A stretch of DNA of 64,000 bases from Paguma larvata. Taxonomy: Eukaryota; Chordata; Mammalia; Carnivora; Viverridae. The stretch is from the NCBI GenBank assembly GCA_030068075.1, contig CM057828.1, positions 113,015,699-113,079,698 of the forward strand, in the 5' to 3' direction. The notes below the pieces were generated by a model. The model was not told the origin of the DNA and did no database searches. It worked only from the letters and a program-made list of their open reading frames with translations. Within the stretch, counting starts at the first letter, position 1. The number at the start of each line of letters is the position of its first letter. Below are positions 57,752-64,000 of this stretch, one piece after another. A program made the translations under genes and the position numbers.

Positions 57752-58300
57752 CCACATGATTTCATTCATATGTGGAAAATTAGGAAAAAAAATAAACCAG
57801 CAAAGGAAAGAAAGAGAGAGACAAACCAAAAAATGGACTCTTAACTATAAAGAACAAACTAATGGTTACTAAAGGGGAGGTGGCTGGGTGGGGGATGGCA
57901 GAAATGGGTGATGGGAATCAAAGAGTACACTTATCATGATGGGAAAATACAATAAAGGAGGAAAAAAAAGAAACAGATCGTTTCTATCTTACATAAACTC
58001 TTGCGGAGAAGAGAAAAAGAAAACTCTCTTATAAGGCTGGTATAACATTGTTATCCAAATTAGACAATAAAAGAAAATTATAGGCCAATCTCACCTATAA
58101 ACATGAATGCAACACTGCTATATAAACTTAGGTTAATTGAATCCACATTAAAGTCTGACATTTAGGGTTTTCAAGCATTTTTCAAGATTAAAGAATAATA
58201 ATACTGTTTACCACATACACAGATGCAGGAGAGACTCCACATGATCTTCCCAATAGATTAACATACATGACTTGATAAAAATTTAACTCATTCATGATAA

Positions 58301-58502
58301 TTTTTTTTTAATGTTTATTTACTTTTGACAGACAGAGTGTGAGCAGGGGAGGGGCACAGAAAGAGGGAGACACAGAATTGGAAGCAGGCTCCAGGCCCTG
58401 AGCTGTCAGCACAGAGCCCGATGCGGGACTCAAACTCACAAACCATGAGATCATGACCTGAGCCAAAGTCAGTGTTTAACCAGCTGAGACACCCAAGCAC
58501 TC
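58301..58502 (-). mobile_element. CanSINE with TSD
   Basis: Reverse SINE, T-rich tail then 'AATGTTTATTTACTTTTGAC', head GAGACACCCAAGCACTCC. TSD TCATGATAA / TCCTGATAA. Confidence 0.94.
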
Positions 58503-58530
58503 CTGATAAAAATTAAAAAAAACCCCACTT

Positions 58531-58775
58531 GGGGTGCCTGGGTGGCTCAGTCGGTTAAGTGGCTGACTTCAGCTCAGGTCATATCTCACGGTCTGTGAGT
58601 TCGAGCCCCACATCAGGCTCTGTGCTGACGGCTCATCAGAGCCTGGAGTCTGCTTCAGATTCTGTGTCTCCCTCTCTCTCTGCCCTTCCCCTGCTCACGC
58701 TCTGTCTCTATGTCTCTCAAAAGTAAATAAATGTTAAAAAAATTAAAAATAAATAAATAGTCTAAAAAAAAAAAA
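58531..58775 (+). mobile_element. CanSINE with TSD
   Basis: Forward SINE 'GGGGTGCCTGGGTGGCTCAG' with a small internal duplication (GGCTCATCAGAGCC) and a long mixed A-rich tail. TSD about AAAAAACCCCACTT (left) and AAAAAACCACACTT (right). Confidence 0.95.
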
Positions 58776-58859
58776 AAAAAAACCACACTTGATAGCAAAC
58801 TTTCCTTACCTTCAAAAAAGTATAAAACTAAAACGAACAAATAAAAAAATCCCACTCAG

Positions 58860-59071
58860 GGCGCCTGCGTGGCTCAGTTGGTTAAGTGTCCGACTTCAGC
58901 TCAGGTCATGATCTCATGATTCATGGGTTCAAGCCCTGCATCGGACTCTGTGCTGACAGTTCAGAGCCCAGAGCTTGCTTTGGATTCTGTGTCTTCCTCT
59001 CTCTCTGCCCATTCCCCTCCTGTGCCCTGTCTCTCTCTCGAAAATAAACAAACATTTAAAAAATTCTTTTA
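58860..59071 (+). mobile_element. CanSINE with TSD
   Basis: Forward SINE 'GGCGCCTGCGTGGCTCAG'. TSD AATCCCACTCAG (58848-58859) and AATTCCACTCAG (59072-59083). Confidence 0.96.
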
Positions 59072-59084
59072 AATTCCACTCAGT

Positions 59085-59345
59085 GGTGAAAATATTTCTA
59101 ATACTAATAGTCCTTTATTGAATTTCATGTGTTTTAAATAATTTCACATGTATTAAATAATTTAATCCTAAGAACCCCATGAATGAGGTACTATCTTCTC
59201 CATTTGACAAGTGGAAAATGTGACAGAGAGAGGCTAGGTAACTGCCCCAAAATCACACAGGTAGTAAGAGGTAGAGCTCGGATGGGAACCCAGGCGCATT
59301 AGCTTCAAAGTCCATACTTTAAACTAGCATGCCATAATGCCTTGG
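59085..59345 (-). repeat. MIR SINE, nearly complete
   Basis: Reverse MIR: 'AATAATTTAATCCTAAGAAC', 'ATGAATGAGGTACTATCTTC', 'GAGGCTAGGTAACTGCCCCA' and 'GGGAACCCAGGCGCATTAGC'. Confidence 0.93.
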
Positions 59346-60415
59346 AAAATATCCAAGACCACTGAACTTCCATTGCTTGTGTAGACCATGTACTCCTGGA
59401 TTGAGTGTGGATTCTGTCTAGTCCTATCTGAGCAGAGTCTGTGTAGGCCCTAGAACGTATGTCCGAGGGACACTTCGCCCTGAGGTCCCCACATCCATTT
59501 CAGCTGTAGAATCATCTTCAGCAGATTTCCGAACAGAATCTGTTATTCACACTACTGAAGTCTTTACCCCTTGGGGCCTAGTGAGGACCAATACTACTGC
59601 CATGTTATCACTCACAAAAAAAAAAACAAAAAAAACTAACCCTTTTCAGCTTTTGGATCTTCTACACTCTAAGAACTTACTTCACTTGAATGGGATGGAG
59701 ATCTTTCCTCTGTCACATTGCTTTCTGTGGTGGAGACCCATGGCAAAACCACCCACTCTTTCAGGCTACATTTCTCCTACTTTTTTCAGGAAGGTTCCCT
59801 TCGTTTTATAAATCCTATCCTGACCCTCACAGGGATTCCTTTCCTTCTCAAAAACCTGTATAAGCAGCCCTGTTTGGTGGGACCGAGTGTACTCTCTTTA
59901 TTACTTCCCCCTTGATGTAGGGCTCAGACACTGTTTTTTTTTCTAACAAAGTCTTCTATTTTTGTTTGGGAAGGCTCCCACAGGCAGAAATATGAAGCCC
60001 AGGAGTTATTGAATTATCAAACCACCAAATGTTTACCTAACCTTGTCCATTATCCATCCTCTATTGGATGAATACTTCTCTCCCGTTACCCCACATGGAC
60101 TTATGGTTCAGGGTCAATCACTTTGGTCCTCCCTCATTGACTTTAGTGTTTATCCTTTCCTTGTGCTTCTCTTCTGAGGTTTAACTCTGCAAAGTCTTGG
60201 TTCCCTAGGGCTCAGAAGATACAAGAATCTTTACCTAAGTGACTTTATCACCAGGACACTGACTTGACTTAAAAGCCTATTCAAATTTTCAACCACTTTG
60301 ACTAGCTTTCCTGTTCTTCAAAGGAATATCTCCAAGAGCACCTGCAGTTACTCAGTTATCTCCTGGGCTTGTGCTCCCTCTGAGAACATGACTCTGGTTC
60401 CCTCTGCTAGATATT
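59346..60415. other. Intergenic, nothing assigned
   Basis: Moderately pyrimidine-rich. Open frames at 59581 and 59718 are short and without domains. It could be old LINE or LTR sequence; no family recognised. Confidence 0.5.
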
Positions 60416-60640
60416 TTTTAAATTTATTTTTAATGTTTATTTTTGAGAGAGAGACAGACAGACAAACATATTGCAAGTGGGGAGAGAAGCAGAGAAAGGG
60501 GGGACACAGAATCCGAAGCAGGCTCCAAGCTCTGAGCTGTTAGCACAGAGCCCAACTCAGGGCTCAAACCCATGAACCTCAAGATCATGACCTGAGCTGA
60601 AGTCAGACGCTTAACTGACTGAGCGACCCAGGAGCTCCTT
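60416..60640 (-). mobile_element. CanSINE with TSD
   Basis: Reverse SINE 'TTTTTAATGTTTATTTTTGAG', head GAGCGACCCAGGAGCTCC. Flanked by TCTGCTAGAT.. and TCTGTTAGAT... Confidence 0.94.
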
Positions 60641-60977
60641 CTCTGTTAGATTTTTTTAAGACTCTTGTCACCCCCTCCAGTCTATTAGTTACTAAATTAT
60701 TTTCCCCCTTTTAAAGTCCTATTCCATAAGCTGTCCAGTCTGGTTGTTGTTGCTGTTTTATCCTTTCCATATGTTAAGTGTGGCCTTCAAGATCTCCTTT
60801 TTCCTCTTCTGTCGAATGTGTTCTCCCAAATTCCAACACTTCCATTAAGGAAATCTCTATTTTTCTTTTCTCAAGCATTCTCCAACTTTTCTTCTGCTGT
60901 TTCCTGAGTCATCTTTTTAGGCATCGCTATACTATACAAAAGGAGAAGTTCACCTTATTATATAAAAAGGAATTTAA

Positions 60978-61188
60978 GGGCACCTGGGTGGCTCAGTCAG
61001 TTGAGCATCTGACTCTTGATTTTGGCTCAGGTCACGATCCCAGGATCAGGAGATTGAGCCCCACATCAGGCTAAACACTGAGCACAGAGCCTGCTTAAGA
61101 TTCTCTCTCTCTCTTTCTCTCTCTCTCTTCCTCTGCCCCCTCCCCTGCTTGTGCTTTCTCTCTCTCTAAAATAAAATGTAAAAAATTC
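60978..61188 (+). mobile_element. CanSINE with TSD
   Basis: Forward SINE 'GGGCACCTGGGTGGCTCAG' with a CT microsatellite and short tail. TSD AAGGAATTTAAG / AAGAAATTTAAT. Confidence 0.95.
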
Positions 61189-63810
61189 TTAAGAAATTTA
61201 ATGAAAGTCAATGATAAAGTAACTACTTCAAAGAGTTTTACCATCAGCATTATGAAACGCAAATCCATAAGTAACTGAGTTCTCTGGCTTCCAAGCCAAT
61301 CCCAAATGTACAAGAACTTATCAACCTTCTTCTTGCGTCACAGTTGCTAATGTCTCATTGGACCAAGTAAGTCACATAGCCAAACCCAGAGTCAGTTTGG
61401 GAGGGAACCATGAAAAGTCACAAATACTGGGAACCATTATTCACTGGAGGCCATCTATATAAGAGCCTCCGCCCTACCGTAATATGTATATGTGTCTTAA
61501 CAATACGTTTCTTCCACAGCTCCATATTAGTGGTCAGTTTTTTCTGCTGCCCCTTCTTCAGTTTCTTTCTTAATTATTCATCTTTTAGTTTTAGAGCTTC
61601 TTCTCAATGACCAATCAATTTATTAAATCTTTACATTTCAATTTAGAAAAGGAAAACTGAGTGACTCCATAATGCTCTGTGACAGATTATCATACCAGTT
61701 AGGAGAAACAGCTATACTTGTTTCAACAAGGAAAAAAGGAAAAGGGAAAAAGCTTAAGATAGGGTAGATGAAAAGATGCAAAAAGATACCTCACGTTTCA
61801 GTGAGAACACAGGCATCTGAGCAGACCCTATAGGATCTACACAATACATTTCAGCTATGATGTCTGCCATATTTGAATTATATAATTTCTAGAGCTATGG
61901 AAAGACAAACAGGACCACCTAAGTTATTGCTAGCATTTGAGTGTCCTCTGAGTACCAAATGCAGGGATGAATGAGACAGAGCTCTCTGAAGAGTTCATGG
62001 TCAAGTGTAGGAAACAGATTATCATATAACTAAAATACACAGTTAAAACAGAAACATCTTATAAATAATAATGGGCAAAAAAAATTTAAATAAAAAATAA
62101 TGGGCAACTTTCCTTTATTTATATAAAACTTAGTTTGGCTAACCTAAGAGAATAGGTCTTAGAAAAGGAGAAGGGGCAGGGAGAAGCAAAGGAGAAAGGA
62201 GGAGAAGAGAAAAAATTGGGACACAGGGGCTGCTTGAGAAGTATTGGGGAATGGAAGGAAATTAAAGTGGTGATAGGAGATAAAAGGTAATGCTTTGCCT
62301 GCTTCATTTTATCTACACTGAAGGTGGATAAGAAGTAGACTAGACAAAATTTTAAGTTCTAACTATATTCTTGAATTCCCAATATCCATCCCCTTCTCAT
62401 ACAAAAGGCATTTTCTGAAGTACGGAGAATCCTATCCGGACACAGTAGACACCATTCTCAGATTGAAGGCCAGAGGGTCTTCCTGAATTGAAAGGAAGAA
62501 CCTTTAGAGACTTCCTTAATTAGAAGCCTGTCACTTCTAGGCCAAGTTACAGCTGCACCTGGAGAAGTTTAGAGCTCTGAAACCAATCTTTCAGAGTCTT
62601 TCAGGCTTTTATAACTCAAAAATAGCTGATGAGCTCATTTTTAAAAGGTCACATTCCCTTTATGGAATGATACAGAAAAGCTGGTGGAAAATAACTAATA
62701 GTGGTATTTTGGATTGCCATTTTAGACCCACACAAACATTAGTAATCTGGATAACAAGATTAATAAAATAATCTAGAATCAATAATCTATAATGAAGAAA
62801 CTAAATAAAATCAAATTGCAAGGTACATATTTTATGATAGAATTTATTAGTACTTCACAGTGGCTGATTTAGGAGCAACTGTAGAAATTTACTGGTTGTG
62901 TTATGAGATGAAAAACATACACTGATGTTGTGCTAAAGAAATACTTTATAAAGATGGGCAGGAAGAGGCCCTGTGTTTGGATGTGTACATTATAGAATAC
63001 TTGTGACCGCCTTCACCCTAACATTTCATCTTAAATGTTTAGGAGATCAGCTGAGCTATTCTCTCCATAATGTAGATATGGTTCAACAAATGGAATTGCC
63101 AAATCAGTTCCTCTATCTACAGACTTTAAATGTGATACAGAGCCACTAGGTTTATAGCACACCAACGATGAACTCAAGACGTAGCTATAATTAGGACTTA
63201 GAACACACAGATGAAAGAGAGAAGGAATCCTCAGGTCCATTTACTAATAACTTTTTAAATAGAAAACGGGTGCCATCTTGTGGTTATTTTAATAAGGTGG
63301 CTTTTAAACAATGACTTTCTGGAGAGGCAACTTAACAAAATCTCCTATTTCTTTCTCCTTTAAAATACTGTTAAAAATATCTTCCTTAAACTCTTGGACT
63401 TGGTACTCTTACAATCTGGAGATTTCATTAAAATGCTAGACCTACCCACATAAAAACACAATCACAATAATGCTAGATGACTACCAACCACGGAAAACAC
63501 AGCAAGCAATCTTCATAATTCTTAAGAACCACTTGGGACCTGCCTTTTGGTTGCGTGCATGTTAAAAGGTAGGTAAGGGTTTTTATAAAAACGGTGACAT
63601 GAACACAGGGGTCCCTCCATCCTGGGAACTGCGGAATAGACCAAAGATAAACACCCACTTTTCGGCCTACTTATTTACTTCTAACTTTTTAAGAGAAGAA
63701 TGCATATGTCACGTCTGTAGTCAACAAAAAGAATCACTAAACCAAGTGTACCAGGTTCACCTTACCCGAGAACTGTGTTACTGGATGATCCTCGGAAAGG
63801 TTACACCACA

Positions 63811-63814
<4 letters not shown>
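61189..63814. other. Intergenic, repeat-poor, nothing coding recognised
   Basis: Mostly AT-rich sequence. 61880-62050 looks like an ancient repeat of unknown family, and 62155-62220 is purine-rich. A CTCF-like motif lies at 63270-63283. No exon of a neighbouring gene could be recognised. Confidence 0.5.

Positions 63815-63852
<38 letters not shown>
63815..63852. repeat. (TG)n microsatellite
   Basis: About 19 TG units; likely polymorphic. Confidence 0.97.
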
Positions 63853-63853
<1 letters not shown>

Positions 63854-64000
63854 ACAAGCCAAATTCCCCCCAATAAAGTGAAGTCTTGTAGAAGAGGCAC
63901 GCATCTTACCGTTAAGAAGTGTTTAGGTATTACCTAAAGTCCCGGGAGCATGAGGCACGCCACAGAAAAATTTGGGGCTAGTTAGGCCAGGAGTCAAAAC
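63853..64000. other. Right edge, nothing recognised
   Basis: No feature seen in the last 148 bases. Confidence 0.5.

Larger units (their letters stand above)
51456..57969 (+). mobile_element. Near-full-length carnivore L1 (5' UTR, ORF1, ORF2), inactive
   Basis: A 6.5 kb LINE-1 with a 5' UTR (51456 to about 52600; 'CCCAAAGACTGGCAGAACAA', 'GAGAAGAGGCCACATTGAAG'), the N-terminal half of ORF1 (about 52600-53121), the inter-ORF region and ORF2 (53716 to about 57700: endonuclease, reverse transcriptase, C-terminal part) and a short 3' UTR. TSD GAAACAGGTTATTTCT (51440-51455) and GAAACAGATCGTTTCT (57970-57985) has 13 of 16 matches. The C-terminal half of ORF1 is missing and replaced (53122-53715). 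ORF2 is broken by many stops and frameshifts, so no active protein is possible. The insertion lies inside an older L1 ORF2. Confidence 0.9.
47690..58850 (+). repeat. Ancient L1M carrying many nested insertions
   Basis: Pieces of one forward ancient L1 can be followed in the right order. ORF1 N-terminal part: about 47690-48260. ORF1 middle: 48780-48950. ORF1 C-terminal part: about 49960-50240 ('AACCTAGAATTCTATACATA'). ORF2: about 50880-51439, resuming at 57970-58300 ('AAATTATAGGCCAATCTCAC') and 58776-58847. Between the pieces lie an LTR-like element, another repeat, several SINEs and a 6.5 kb carnivore L1. All frames are decayed. Confidence 0.75.

Noticed and set aside
1..64000. tRNA-like heads of the SINEs as tRNA genes
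   Set aside because: The heads derive from tRNA-Lys and keep parts of the A and B boxes, but they continue into SINE bodies and poly-A tails with TSDs. They are retroposons and not tRNA genes.
1..64000. CRISPR array, operon or other prokaryotic system
   Set aside because: Introns, CpG island, SINEs and LINEs show a mammalian nuclear genome; the direct repeats seen are TSDs and microsatellites.
6980..64000. Exons of the next gene upstream of RAB18 (in human, PTCHD3 lies on that side)
   Set aside because: I looked for a coding block with splice sites and recognised none. If synteny holds, that gene lies beyond the right edge.

Overview
The window is mammalian nuclear DNA and almost certainly from a cat (Felidae). 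The main sign is about 32 copies of a tRNA-Lys-derived SINE. Each has a head reading like GGGGCGCCTGGGTGGCTCAG, a CT-rich stretch, and an AAATAAATAAACATT-type A-rich tail. This is the felid form of the carnivore CanSINE (SINEC_Fc type). Carnivore-type L1 3' ends occur beside them, together with older mammalian repeats (MIR, L2, MER5A, MER20, L1M, ERVL). The species cannot be fixed from sequence alone.

Only one protein-coding gene can be supported: the 5' part of RAB18, on the minus strand. Exon 1 (coding part 6656-6723) lies in a CpG island at about 6170-6980 and carries the start codon and the P-loop. Exon 2 (1968-2023) carries the switch I region. The splice sites are canonical and the phases agree. 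Exon 3 and the rest lie beyond the left edge. The promoter looks TATA-less and holds two NRF1-like sites.

From about 7 kb to 64 kb no gene is visible; this is the upstream flank of RAB18. It holds MIR and L2 fossils (7.6-10.6 kb), an ERVL integrase remnant (12.5 kb), minus-strand L1M pieces with SINEs (13.4-15.9 kb), a SINE-dense stretch (17.5-24.3 kb), a large minus-strand L1M (24.9-29.0 kb), and a plus-strand L1M ORF1 fossil (29.8-31.1 kb). A quieter, mostly repeat-poor stretch follows (31.1-35.4 kb), then an L2 split by a MER5A (35.4-36.5 kb), L1 3' ends and an inverted L1 chimera (37.5-39.7 kb), and a repeat-poor stretch (41.5-47 kb) with a few SINE/MIR copies. At 47.7-59.1 kb there is a deep nest: an ancient L1 broken by an LTR-like element, several SINEs and a near-full-length 6.5 kb carnivore L1. 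That younger L1 has itself lost part of ORF1 to a SINE plus L1 3' segment.

No CRISPR array, operon, bacterial mobile element or novel molecular system is present, and nothing here supports claiming one. The most interesting content is the history of nested retrotransposition, which can be read from target-site duplications (TSDs), and the RAB18 promoter. Repeat family names come from recognising sequence patterns, not from a database search.
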